Positions 54,128 to 61,806 of a stretch of DNA of 64,000 nt are shown piece after piece. The first letter of the stretch is position 1, and each line of letters begins with the position of its first letter. The DNA is from SG8-39 sp041558415 (GTDB taxonomy: Bacteria; Pseudomonadota; Gammaproteobacteria; Burkholderiales; SG8-39). Where the stretch lies: contig JBFFEY010000004.1 in NCBI GenBank assembly GCA_041558415.1, positions 62,001 through 126,000 of the forward strand, in the 5' to 3' direction. The notes beneath the pieces are model-generated. The model ran no database searches and was not told the DNA's origin. It saw only the letters and a program-made list of their open reading frames with translations. A program made the translations under genes and the position numbers.

Positions 54128-56221
54128 TCAGCCCTGCCACATGCCGCGCAGCCGCGCGGCGACGTCGACGCGCGCTGCGCCCGTGGCGGCCGGCTCGGCG
54201 GCCTCGGCCGGCGGCCATACCGCGGGCTCGAGCTGCGCCATCACTGCGCGCGTCATGAAGCGGCTTTGCGCGCCGTAGACATGGGCGTCGCCGCGCCGCG
54301 TCTGCTGCGGCAGGTAATACTTGAGCGGCGCAATGAGATGCAGCTCGCGCTTGGCGCGCGTCATCGCGACGTAGAGCAACCGGCGTTCCTCCTCGATCTG
54401 CCCCGGATCGCCGGTGGCGAACTCGGACGGAAAGTTGCCGTCGGCGAGATTGAGCAGGTAGACCGCATCCCACTCCTGCCCCTTGGCCGAGTGGATCGTC
54501 GACAGGATGAGGTAGTCCTCGTCGAGCAGCGGCGCGCCGGCGAGGTCGCCCGTGGCGCGCGGCGGGTCGAGCGCGAGCTCGCTGAGGAAATGCTCGCGCG
54601 TGGCGTGCTGCATGGCGATGCGTTCGAGCTGCCACAGGTCGCCGGCGCGCGCCTGCGCCGCTTCGTATTTCTGCTCGAGGATCGGCAGGTACCAGTCGCG
54701 CACGCGCCCGATCTGCCCCTGCCAAGGGCCTTCCGGCGCGGCGATGTCGCGCATCAGGCTGGCGAACGCGGGCCAGTGGTCGGCCGTCAGCGACGGCGCC
54801 GCGAACGCGGCGAGCGCCTCCCAGCGATGCCCTGCCGCCTCGAAATGCGTCATGCAGCGCTCGGCGCTCGCCGGGCCGATGCCCGGCAGCAGCTGCAGCG
54901 CGCGGAAGGCACTGACGCGGTTCTTCGGGTTGTCGGCCCAGCGCAGCACCGCGAGCAGGTCCTTGACGTGCGCCGCCTCGAGAAACTTCAGCCCGCCGTA
55001 CTTCACGTAGGGGATGTCGCGCCGCACGAGCTCGAGCTCGAGCACGTCGCTGTGGTGCGCGTTGCGGAACAGCACAGCCTGGTGCCTGAGCGGCACGCCG
55101 CGCTCGCGCGCCTCGAGCACGCGCGTCACCACGTAATCGGCCTGCGCCGTGTCGTCGGCCACCGAGACGTAGCGCGGCCGGCTGCCCCTGCCGCGCGTCG
55201 CGCGCAGCGTCTTGGCGTATTGCCGCGCGCCTTCGGCGATGAGCGCATTCGCCGCATCGAGCACCGCCTGCGTCGAGCGGTAGTTCTCCTCCAGCGCGAT
55301 GACCTCTGCCGCAGGCGCGTACTGCGCCGGAAACTCGAGGATGTTCTCGACGCGCGCCGCGCGGAACGAGTAGATGGCCTGCGCGTCGTCGCCGACCACG
55401 GTGAGGCCGCGGCCCTCGGGCTTGAGGCTCTTCAGGATCTCGGCCTGCAGCGCGTTGGTGTCCTGGTATTCGTCCACCAGCACATGGTCGAAGGCGCCGC
55501 CGATCTCGCGCGCGAGCTGCGCGTCGCCGAGCATCGCCTGCCAGTAGAGCAGCAGGTCGTCGTAGTCGAGCGCCTGGTTGGCGAGCTTGCGCTCGACGTA
55601 GGCGCGAAACAGGCGGGTGAGCGCGTCCTCCCACTGCGCGCACCAGGGAAAGGCCTGCGCCAGCGTTTCGCGCAGCGTACCCTGCGTGTTGACGCGGTGC
55701 GAGTAGATCGCCAGGCAGGTATCTTTTCGCGGAAAGCGCTTTTCCAGGCCGGAGAGCCCCTGCGCGTGGCGCTCGACGTCCATCAGGTCGGCCGCATCGC
55801 CGCGGTCGAGCACGCTGAAGCTCGGCTCGAGCCCGACGCGCGCCGCGTGGCGCCGGATGAGGCGGTTGGCGATCGAGTGAAAGGTGCCCGACCAGGGCAG
55901 GCGCACCGTCGGCGCGCTGCCGCGCGCGCGCAGCACCTCGGCGGCGATCGTCTGCGCGCGGCGCGTCATCGCCTCGGCCGCGCGGCGCGTGAAGGTGAGC
56001 AGCAGGATGCGCTCGGGGGCGACGCCTTCCAGCACCAGGTGCGCGACGCGGTGCGCGAGGGTGTTGGTCTTGCCGGTGCCGGCGCCGGCGATGACCAGCA
56101 GCGGCCCGGCCTGGAACGCACCGTCGGCGCCGCGCGCGCCGAAGCGCGCCGCGGCGCGCTGCTGCGGGTTGAGGCGATCGAAGGCGCTCGCCGGGTTCTC
56201 TGTCGGGGTGGTGACCTGCAC
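54128..56221 (-). CDS. UvrD/Rep-family DNA helicase
   Basis: A 697-residue superfamily 1 helicase with motif I GAGTGKTNTLAHRV, motif Ia LLTFTRRAAEAM, motif II VLVDEYQDTN, motif III VVGDDAQAIYSFRAA, motif IV LEENYRST, motif V STIHSAKGQEWDAVYL and motif VI RRLLYVAMTRAKRELH. It is close to UvrD/Rep/PcrA and acts 3' to 5' in repair or fork restart. It has no nuclease domain. The GTG start has a CATAAT box ending 6 bases upstream. Confidence 0.93.
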   Translation of the reverse strand: MQVTTPTENPASAFDRLNPQQRAAARFGARGADGAFQAGPLLVIAGAGTGKTNTLAHRVAHLVLEGVAPERILLLTFTRRAAEAMTRRAQTIAAEVLRARGSAPTVRLPWSGTFHSIANRLIRRHAARVGLEPSFSVLDRGDAADLMDVERHAQGLSGLEKRFPRKDTCLAIYSHRVNTQGTLRETLAQAFPWCAQWEDALTRLFRAYVERKLANQALDYDDLLLYWQAMLGDAQLAREIGGAFDHVLVDEYQDTNALQAEILKSLKPEGRGLTVVGDDAQAIYSFRAARVENILEFPAQYAPAAEVIALEENYRSTQAVLDAANALIAEGARQYAKTLRATRGRGSRPRYVSVADDTAQADYVVTRVLEARERGVPLRHQAVLFRNAHHSDVLELELVRRDIPYVKYGGLKFLEAAHVKDLLAVLRWADNPKNRVSAFRALQLLPGIGPASAERCMTHFEAAGHRWEALAAFAAPSLTADHWPAFASLMRDIAAPEGPWQGQIGRVRDWYLPILEQKYEAAQARAGDLWQLERIAMQHATREHFLSELALDPPRATGDLAGAPLLDEDYLILSTIHSAKGQEWDAVYLLNLADGNFPSEFATGDPGQIEEERRLLYVAMTRAKRELHLIAPLKYYLPQQTRRGDAHVYGAQSRFMTRAVMAQLEPAVWPPAEAAEPAATGAARVDVAARLRGMWQG

Positions 56222-56281
56222 AGCGCGATTATGGCCGAGGACTGTATATCCATCCAGCCCCCCGTCTTTCGCGGGGACGGC

Positions 56282-56287
56282 TACACT
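56282..56287 (+). promoter_or_regulatory. -10-like TACACT box of the TauD/TfdA-family gene
   Basis: TACACT ends 8 bases before the ATG at 56296 and no ribosome site is present. Confidence 0.4.
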
Positions 56288-56295
56288 CGCGAGTC

Positions 56296-57165
56296 ATGAA
56301 CACGGCCGCGACGATCGACGTCGTTCCGACGCCCACGCTCGGCGCCGAGCTGCGCGGCGTCGACCTGGCGCGCGCGACGCCGGCGCAGCTCGACGCCATC
56401 AAGGATGCCTGGTACCGGCACGACGTGCTGGTGTTCCGCGGCCAGCGCCTGACGGACGACCACCTGCTCGCCTTCTCGCGCCACTTCGGCGCGCTCGATC
56501 CGCCGCCCAACCAGGGCGCAGGACGCAAGTCGCCGCCCGGCTACCCGGAGGTGTACGTCGTCTCCAACGTGCGCGATGCGCAGGGCGAGCCGATCGGCGC
56601 GCTCGGCGACGGCGAGGCCGCCTGGCACACCGACATGAGCTACGCCGCCGAGCCGCCGGACGCCTCGATGCTCTACGCGCTCGAGATTCCGCCCGCGGGC
56701 GGCGACACCTGCTTCTGCAGCATGAAGGCAGCGCTCGAAGCGCTGCCGCCGGCGCTGCTCGCCCGCATCCGCGAGCTCGACATCAAGCACGACGGCACCT
56801 ACGACTCGGGCGGCAACCTGCGCAAGGGGCTCGTCGCGTCCGACGATCCGCGCCATTCCGTGGGCACGCCGCATCCGATCGTCATCGAGCATCCGCTCTC
56901 GGGCGCGCAGGCGCTGTATCTCGGGCGGCGGCGCAACGCCTACGTCGTGGGCCTCGCGCTGGACGAATCCGAGCGCCTGCTGGACGAACTCTGGGCGGTG
57001 GTGGAACGCGCCGTCTACCGCCACCGCTGGCAGGTGGGCGATCTCGTGCTGTGGGACAACCGCACCACCATGCACCGGCGCGATGCTTTCGATCCGGCAT
57101 CGCGCCGCGTCATGCACCGCACCCAGATCAAGGGCTCGCGCGCGCCGCGCCGCGCGGCGCTCTGA
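56296..57165 (+). CDS. TauD/TfdA-family 2-oxoglutarate-dependent dioxygenase
   Basis: A 289-residue non-heme iron(II) dioxygenase. The facial triad is His and Asp in AWHTDMSY plus a distal His near the C terminus in RVMHRTQIKGSR, followed by the 2-oxoglutarate-binding Arg. It opens GAELRGVDLARATPAQLDAI as in TauD-like enzymes. Such enzymes hydroxylate small substrates such as taurine or sulfonates, or herbicide-like acids; the substrate here is unknown. It is divergent from the helicase gene. Confidence 0.9.
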   Translation: MNTAATIDVVPTPTLGAELRGVDLARATPAQLDAIKDAWYRHDVLVFRGQRLTDDHLLAFSRHFGALDPPPNQGAGRKSPPGYPEVYVVSNVRDAQGEPIGALGDGEAAWHTDMSYAAEPPDASMLYALEIPPAGGDTCFCSMKAALEALPPALLARIRELDIKHDGTYDSGGNLRKGLVASDDPRHSVGTPHPIVIEHPLSGAQALYLGRRRNAYVVGLALDESERLLDELWAVVERAVYRHRWQVGDLVLWDNRTTMHRRDAFDPASRRVMHRTQIKGSRAPRRAAL

Positions 57166-57175
57166 AGCACGCCGC

Positions 57176-57586
57176 CTACTTCGCGCGCAGCGCGCGTCCA
57201 GCGCGGTGCACGTCCGACGACTTGACCCAGATGATCGCGGCCCAGCGCCCGCCGCCCGGGGTCAGCGCCTCGACCGCGGTCACGTTAATCTTCGCGCCGG
57301 CCAGGCTGTCGAGGTGCGCGGCGAGCGCGCCGGGACGATCCTCGCCCTGGATGAGGAAGCCGGATTTCTTCGGTTCGAAAGCGAGCTTCGCCTTCTTGGC
57401 CGCCTTCTGAAACTTGCGCTCGTCGTCCGGCACGACGTCGATCTGCGCACGTCGTCCGCGCGGAAAGCCGTTGCAGGCAACCAGGTTGATGCCGGCGCTC
57501 ACCAGGGTGGCCAGCACGCCGAACGTCTGTCCGGGACGATCGGGAACGACGATCGAGTAGTAATGCACCTTGCGCACCGTGTCCAT
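57176..57586 (-). CDS. ACT-domain-containing protein
   Basis: A 136-residue protein with two ACT-like units: YYSIVVPDRPGQTFGVLATL at residues 9-28 and LIQGEDRPGALAAHLDSLAG further on. ACT domains bind amino acids for regulation. AGGAG supports the start at 57586. It is convergent with the dioxygenase gene and divergent from the radical SAM gene. It stands alone, so a ligand-sensing role is likely; the ligand is unknown. Confidence 0.82.
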   Translation of the reverse strand: MDTVRKVHYYSIVVPDRPGQTFGVLATLVSAGINLVACNGFPRGRRAQIDVVPDDERKFQKAAKKAKLAFEPKKSGFLIQGEDRPGALAAHLDSLAGAKINVTAVEALTPGGGRWAAIIWVKSSDVHRAGRALRAK

Positions 57587-57659
57587 GGCTCTGGCTCCTC
57601 GTGATCGGCGCTCAATGTCGCTGCGACAGCGTAGCACCGGCCGGTGCGCGGCGGGGGCC

Positions 57660-57665
57660 TATACT
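57660..57665 (+). promoter_or_regulatory. -10-like TATACT box of the radical SAM gene
   Basis: TATACT ends 7 bases before the ATG at 57673. A second ATG at 57667 would lie inside the expected promoter-to-start interval, which favours the 57673 start. Confidence 0.45.
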
Positions 57666-57672
57666 GATGTCC

Positions 57673-58917
57673 ATGCGCGCCTTCGACGCGCTGTCGTTCT
57701 GGGACGCGCCCGATTTCCGCGGCAGCCTGGGCTGGTATCGCGCCGTCGCCGCCGGCCGCCTGCCCGCCAAGCTGCGACTGTGCGCCCGCCTGCCGGCCGG
57801 CGTGGCGCTCGAGGCGCCGAAAGACGCGCTGTGGCGCGCGCTGGAGGCCGGCACCCAAGCCTTCCTCGCGCTGCAGGGCGACATGCACGCCGGTCGCGCG
57901 CTTGCGCAGGACCGCCCGCGCCCGAGCCTGCTCGACCTCGTCGCGACGCTCGGGCGCCGCATGCTCGCGCACTGCAATTTCTGCCGCTGGGACTGCGGCG
58001 TCGACCGCGCGCGCGGATCGAAGCTCGGCGTGTGCAAGCTCGGCGCCGAGACGCGCGTCTCGTCGTACTTCCACCACGGCGGCGAGGAGCTTGTCTACCG
58101 CGGCACGCACGGCTCGGGCACCATCTTTTTCACCTCCTGCAACATGCGCTGCGCCTTCTGCCAGAACGGCGACATCTCGACCGACCGCCTGAACGGCGTC
58201 GAGGTCGACGCGCGCACGCTGGCGACCATGGCCTGGCTGCTCGCCGCGGAGGGCTGCCACAACATCAACTGGGTGGGCGGCGACCCGACCATCCACCTGC
58301 ACACCGTTCTCGAGGCAATCGCGCAGCTCCCCGCGCTGACACCCACCGACGCCGACCTGCGCGCCGCGCTCGCCGTCAAGGCCGACGCCTTCGGCGGCCT
58401 CTTCGCGCGGCGCGCCGTGCTCGAGGGCCCGTTCAACGCGCCGATGCTGTGGAACTCGAACTTCTTCATGAGCGAAGAAGCGATGCGGCTGCTGCGCCTG
58501 ACGATGGACGTCTGGCTGCCGGACTTCAAGTTCGGTCCCGGGCGCTGCGCGCTCGAGCTGGCGCGCACCGGCTGGTACTGGGACACGGTGACGGCGAACC
58601 TGCTCAGGCTGCGCGACTGGGGCGAGGACCTCACCATCCGCCACCTGATCATGCCGGGCCACATCGAGTGCTGCACCGTGCCGGTGCTCGACTGGATCGC
58701 CGCCGAGATGCCCGAGGTGGCGGTCAACATCATGGACCAGTATCACCCCGACAACTACTGCGACCCGGCGAGCCCGAAGTTCCTCGCACGCTACCGGCCG
58801 CTCGCGCGGCGGCCGGATCGCGCCGAGATCCTCGCCGCCTTCCGCCACGCGAAGAAAAGAGGGCTGCGCTTCGAGTCGATGTCCTACGAGCGCAACCGCA
58901 GCGGCATCACGCTCTGA
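57673..58917 (+). CDS. Radical SAM protein (PflX/PflA-like)
   Basis: A 414-residue radical SAM enzyme. The iron-sulfur triad is CNMRCAFC, near residue 156-163. An N-terminal cysteine group (HCNFCRWDCGVDRARGS and a later GVC), about residues 101-121, may bind a second cluster. Later segments NWVGGDPTIHLHTVLEAI and MDQYHPDNYCDP are typical of the PflX-type group. The partner protein it would activate or modify is not recognised nearby. The start was set at the ATG directly after the -10 spacing. Confidence 0.88.
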   Translation: MRAFDALSFWDAPDFRGSLGWYRAVAAGRLPAKLRLCARLPAGVALEAPKDALWRALEAGTQAFLALQGDMHAGRALAQDRPRPSLLDLVATLGRRMLAHCNFCRWDCGVDRARGSKLGVCKLGAETRVSSYFHHGGEELVYRGTHGSGTIFFTSCNMRCAFCQNGDISTDRLNGVEVDARTLATMAWLLAAEGCHNINWVGGDPTIHLHTVLEAIAQLPALTPTDADLRAALAVKADAFGGLFARRAVLEGPFNAPMLWNSNFFMSEEAMRLLRLTMDVWLPDFKFGPGRCALELARTGWYWDTVTANLLRLRDWGEDLTIRHLIMPGHIECCTVPVLDWIAAEMPEVAVNIMDQYHPDNYCDPASPKFLARYRPLARRPDRAEILAAFRHAKKRGLRFESMSYERNRSGITL

Positions 58918-58928
58918 GGATTAAGTCC

Positions 58929-59558
58929 TCAGAGTACGCCGTTGTGCGTGTGCTCGACCACTGCGAGCGTGCTGTGCCGGTCCGCAAAATTGAACTTGAT
59001 AGCGCCGTTGCCGCGTGCCGACTGCGACGCGATCTCGCCCATCTTGTGCTCGAAGCCTTCGGGCATGTGCACCTGGATGCGGTGCGGCGCCCCGGTGACC
59101 GGGTTCTTGATCGGCGTCGAGCTCGTTTCCCAGACGCCCGGCACCGCCATGTTCGCGGTGCGACTGTCGAGGTCGAAGCCGAACTCGAAGGGCACGAACT
59201 GCGGCTCGAGCACGTTCGACGTCACCATGCTGAGGATATGGAAGAACGTGCCCTCGGCCTGCTCCTTGCCCGAGAGAATGGTGAGCAGTGCACCGCGCTG
59301 CGCGTCCGTGGCACGCTCGTCGATGAACGCCTGCATCGTGCCGTTGCCTTCGTGCAGCGGCCCGGGCCAGTGATAGTTCGCCGCCCAGTGCAGGCCGTCG
59401 AGCTTGACGTCGCCGAAGTGACCTTCGTCGATGCGCATGCCGGCCATTCCCTCACAGGGGCCCTGCGTCGGCCGCGCGTTGAAATCGCAGGGGCAGCCGT
59501 ACGCGCAGTTGCAGTTCTTGATGTAGCGGCCCTTCATGCGCCAGTTCACGTGTGACAT
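58929..59558 (-). CDS. DUF1326 domain protein
   Basis: A 209-residue protein with the DUF1326 N terminus WRMKGRYIKNCNCAYGCPCD, a cysteine-rich stretch, followed by GMAGMRIDEGHFGDVKLDGL. The C terminus has HTHNGVL. The family is widespread and uncharacterised. A very strong GGAGGAGG site supports the ATG at 59558. It is the last gene of the same-strand block that includes the exported cysteine-containing proteins and the two-component system. Confidence 0.9.
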   Translation of the reverse strand: MSHVNWRMKGRYIKNCNCAYGCPCDFNARPTQGPCEGMAGMRIDEGHFGDVKLDGLHWAANYHWPGPLHEGNGTMQAFIDERATDAQRGALLTILSGKEQAEGTFFHILSMVTSNVLEPQFVPFEFGFDLDSRTANMAVPGVWETSSTPIKNPVTGAPHRIQVHMPEGFEHKMGEIASQSARGNGAIKFNFADRHSTLAVVEHTHNGVL

Positions 59559-59697
59559 GAACTCCTCCTCCGAAGGTATGGCCCGGACGTTCGCCGATGA
59601 CATGCACGAACGCCGGCGGTTGGCGGCGCCGCGTACCGGGCACCCAACCCGGTCTGCTGCGGCGCCGCGTCAAAAATGTGCGCCCCGCCCTTGCGGG

Positions 59698-60198
59698 CTA
59701 GCCCGGAATGTTCGCCGTCCCTTTGACACGTATGCAGTTCTGGTAGGTCCCCGGATCCACTGGCCGCGTCTGTCCGAGCGACTCGTAGGTCCCGCCGCCA
59801 GTCACGCCCTTCCACTTGCCGACGCCGTACCGGTAGCTCCATGTGCCGGCGCCCGGCTTTTCGCCGGCTGTCCAATCAACCAGCGTCCAGTCCCCGGTCT
59901 TCGCGTCGACACCCCTGCACCAGCCATTGCCGCTGCGCTTTCCCGCAATGTTCGAAATCACGCCTATGCAGCGTTGTGTGTCCCCGTGGAACACGTCGTT
60001 CACGTCCTTGCTTTGCGCGACGCCGCGGTGGTCCAGCGCCCAGACGATCACACCTTCGCTCTTCGCAAGCACCGTGACGGTCCCAGCCCGGCACCAGGTG
60101 GAATCCACGGCGTAGGACTGATCGGCAAACGCCGCGCCCGGCGCCAAGAACGTTGCGAGCACCGCACTACCCAACGAAACCACCATCGCGTTTTTCAC
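59698..60198 (-). CDS. Exported four-cysteine protein P1
   Basis: A 166-residue protein with a signal peptide ending at AAFADQSY (about residue 25). Cysteines at 36, 77, 94 and 155 have nearly the same spacing as those of the protein at 61276-61764 (30, 71, 88, 150), so they are paralogs. Shared blocks are the first cysteine followed by AGT, DHRGV/DHKGI, GKWKGVTGGG/GTWKGVSGGG, and PGTYQNCIR/PGTFQGCLR near the end. Probably two disulfides in the periplasm. I do not recognise the family. It is 21 bases downstream of the shortened paralog. Confidence 0.75.
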   Translation of the reverse strand: MKNAMVVSLGSAVLATFLAPGAAFADQSYAVDSTWCRAGTVTVLAKSEGVIVWALDHRGVAQSKDVNDVFHGDTQRCIGVISNIAGKRSGNGWCRGVDAKTGDWTLVDWTAGEKPGAGTWSYRYGVGKWKGVTGGGTYESLGQTRPVDPGTYQNCIRVKGTANIPG

Positions 60199-60219
60199 GT
60201 TGCTCTCCTTTGTGTTTGG

Positions 60220-60426
60220 CTACTTGGGGACGGTCAACGCGCCGTGATAGCGCAAGCACCCCTGGAAGGAACCGGGCACGACCGGCTGTGACGCCGTGTG
60301 CACCTGCCATTTGCCGCCGCCGCTCACATAGCCGTGCGTCGCGTCGGAAGGCTTTTCCCTAATTGCCTCTGGTGAGAACGCGACGGATGAGGCGAGCGCC
60401 GTCGCGGCAACTTTCGCGTACCCCAT
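60220..60426 (-). CDS. Shortened paralog of the exported four-cysteine protein (P2)
   Basis: A 68-residue protein: a signal-peptide-like start (MGYAKVAATALASSVAF) is joined to only the last third of the family, YVSGGGKWQVHTASQPVVPG then SFQGCLRYHG. It lacks the first three conserved cysteines. It looks like an internal deletion of a family member rather than decay, because the frame, start and GGGGGAG site are intact. A TACCC-N6-GGGTA site lies about 95 bases upstream. Confidence 0.6.
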   Translation of the reverse strand: MGYAKVAATALASSVAFSPEAIREKPSDATHGYVSGGGKWQVHTASQPVVPGSFQGCLRYHGALTVPK

Positions 60427-60521
60427 GTCGTCTCCCCCTTTTCGCAACCAGCCTGGCAGGTACGGCGTCACCCGCCTCGCGAACGCGGCGCTAGCCTATG
60501 CCCGCGATGGCTCGGGGGGCA

Positions 60522-60537
60522 TACCCGGAACTGGGTA
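60522..60537. promoter_or_regulatory. Inverted repeat TACCC-N6-GGGTA upstream of P2 (NarL-like operator)
   Basis: TACCCGG-AA-CTGGGTA has two 7-base half-sites separated by 2 bases, the geometry known for NarL/NarP (7-2-7). It lies 95 bases upstream of the P2 start and 45 bases after the stop of the larger exported protein. Two related sites are at 61833-61848 and 61862-61877. Confidence 0.55.
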
Positions 60538-60581
60538 GGCGTCTTTCTCCTGCCCCACCTCCGGCCGAATTGCGCCTGGCT

Positions 60582-61229
60582 CTACTTTCTGATCGTCTGC
60601 GTCAGCAACTCCTGCTCCTGCCGGCCCGGTCCCGCCGGATGCTTAGCGGTGCGCGTGACGACGCGCTTGATGAACAGCCCGATCTCGGGGCTGTACCAGG
60701 TCACGGATTCGGTTCCCAGGTTGTCCGAAGCGCGGATCCGGAAGGTGTCGAAGGTTCCCGCCGGCGCGGTGACCGACTCGTGCGCCTCGATGTCGAAGTT
60801 CACCTCGAGCGGAACGGTGCGCTTCGCCGCGTGCATCGTGAACTGATGTTTGGTCGTCCACTTCTTGCCGACGTACATCGGATAGTCGTAACCCACCGGT
60901 GGATCCCAGCTCAGAATCGGCTTGCCCTTGGCAAGCCACGTGACCCACTTGTTGGCGGTCGACTCCATCAGGAAGGTCATCGCGCCGGTATCCAGAGCCC
61001 TGACCTTGCGGCCCTGCCACTCGCGGTCTCCCGTTACCTTGAACGACACCGTCCGGGTTCCCTTGCCGAAGCTGCCGGAGTTGGTCTGCTTCTGGCTCCA
61101 GCTCGATCCGATCGGCGGGATGGTGGGCCCTTCGGCCCTCGGCTCCACCAGCGCGCAAGCGCCCGCGACGAGCGCCGCGGCGCAAGCAGCGCCCGCGATC
61201 CCCAGATTCCGGTTCAACATCGCGTTCAT
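60582..61229 (-). CDS. Exported hypothetical protein, 215 aa
   Basis: A signal-peptide-like N terminus (ALVAGACALVEP; the Cys could be a poor lipobox) is followed by a mainly beta protein with GSSWSQKQTNSGSFG, TVSFKVTGDREWQGRKV, MYVGKKWTTKHQFTM and a closing run VTWYSPEIGLFIKRVV. This end resembles lipoprotein-like domains of secreted beta-barrel type, but no family can be named. GAGAGGAG supports the ATG at 61229. It lies between two members of the four-cysteine family. Confidence 0.7.
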   Translation of the reverse strand: MNAMLNRNLGIAGAACAAALVAGACALVEPRAEGPTIPPIGSSWSQKQTNSGSFGKGTRTVSFKVTGDREWQGRKVRALDTGAMTFLMESTANKWVTWLAKGKPILSWDPPVGYDYPMYVGKKWTTKHQFTMHAAKRTVPLEVNFDIEAHESVTAPAGTFDTFRIRASDNLGTESVTWYSPEIGLFIKRVVTRTAKHPAGPGRQEQELLTQTIRK

Positions 61230-61275
61230 CTGTGTGCTCCTCTCAATCGTGCGCCACCGACCGCGGCGCGAGACG

Positions 61276-61764
61276 TTATTTGCCAGGCACTTTGTATGCA
61301 CCGTGAAAGCGCAGACAGCCCTGGAACGTGCCGGGCACGAGCGGTTTCGACGGCGTGTGTACTTGCCAGTTGCCGCCGCCGCTCACCCCCTTCCACGTCC
61401 CGGTACCGCCGACGGCCTGGGCCGTGCCCGCATCGCCGCCGGCGGGACCCGCACCCTCGAACACCCCGGCAATCGTGTCGCCCTTGGGATCCACGGTCTT
61501 GCATCCCCCGCTTACGGTGCGCTTCTTGTTGATGACCGTCGTTATGCCCGCACAGTGGATCGAGGCACCGTGCAACAGCTTGCTGTCGCCGTTCGCGCGG
61601 TAGATTCCCTTGTGATCGAAGCTCGCAACCACCGCGTCGTCCGAAGCGAAGACCACGGTCGCCGTACCCGCATAGCAATGCGTCACATCGAACGCCTGCG
61701 CCCACACGCCGGACGCACTGGCGACCAGCGCAGTGGCGGCCGCTACACGCGCTGCACGTCTCAT
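61276..61764 (-). CDS. Exported four-cysteine protein P3
   Basis: A 162-residue protein with a signal peptide ending in GVWAQAF (about residue 23). Cysteines at 30, 71, 88 and 150. It shares the family blocks listed for the paralog at 59698: DHKGI, GTWKGVSGGGNWQVH and PGTFQGCLRFHG. Two disulfides are likely. Two inverted repeats of the NarL-like type lie 69-113 bases upstream, inside the end of the kinase gene. It directly follows the kinase gene (42 bases). Function unknown. Confidence 0.78.
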   Translation of the reverse strand: MRRAARVAAATALVASASGVWAQAFDVTHCYAGTATVVFASDDAVVASFDHKGIYRANGDSKLLHGASIHCAGITTVINKKRTVSGGCKTVDPKGDTIAGVFEGAGPAGGDAGTAQAVGGTGTWKGVSGGGNWQVHTPSKPLVPGTFQGCLRFHGAYKVPGK

Positions 61765-61806
61765 GGTGCCCCCCTTTTCGCCGCTTGCCGCGGCGCTGCG
61801 CCAACC

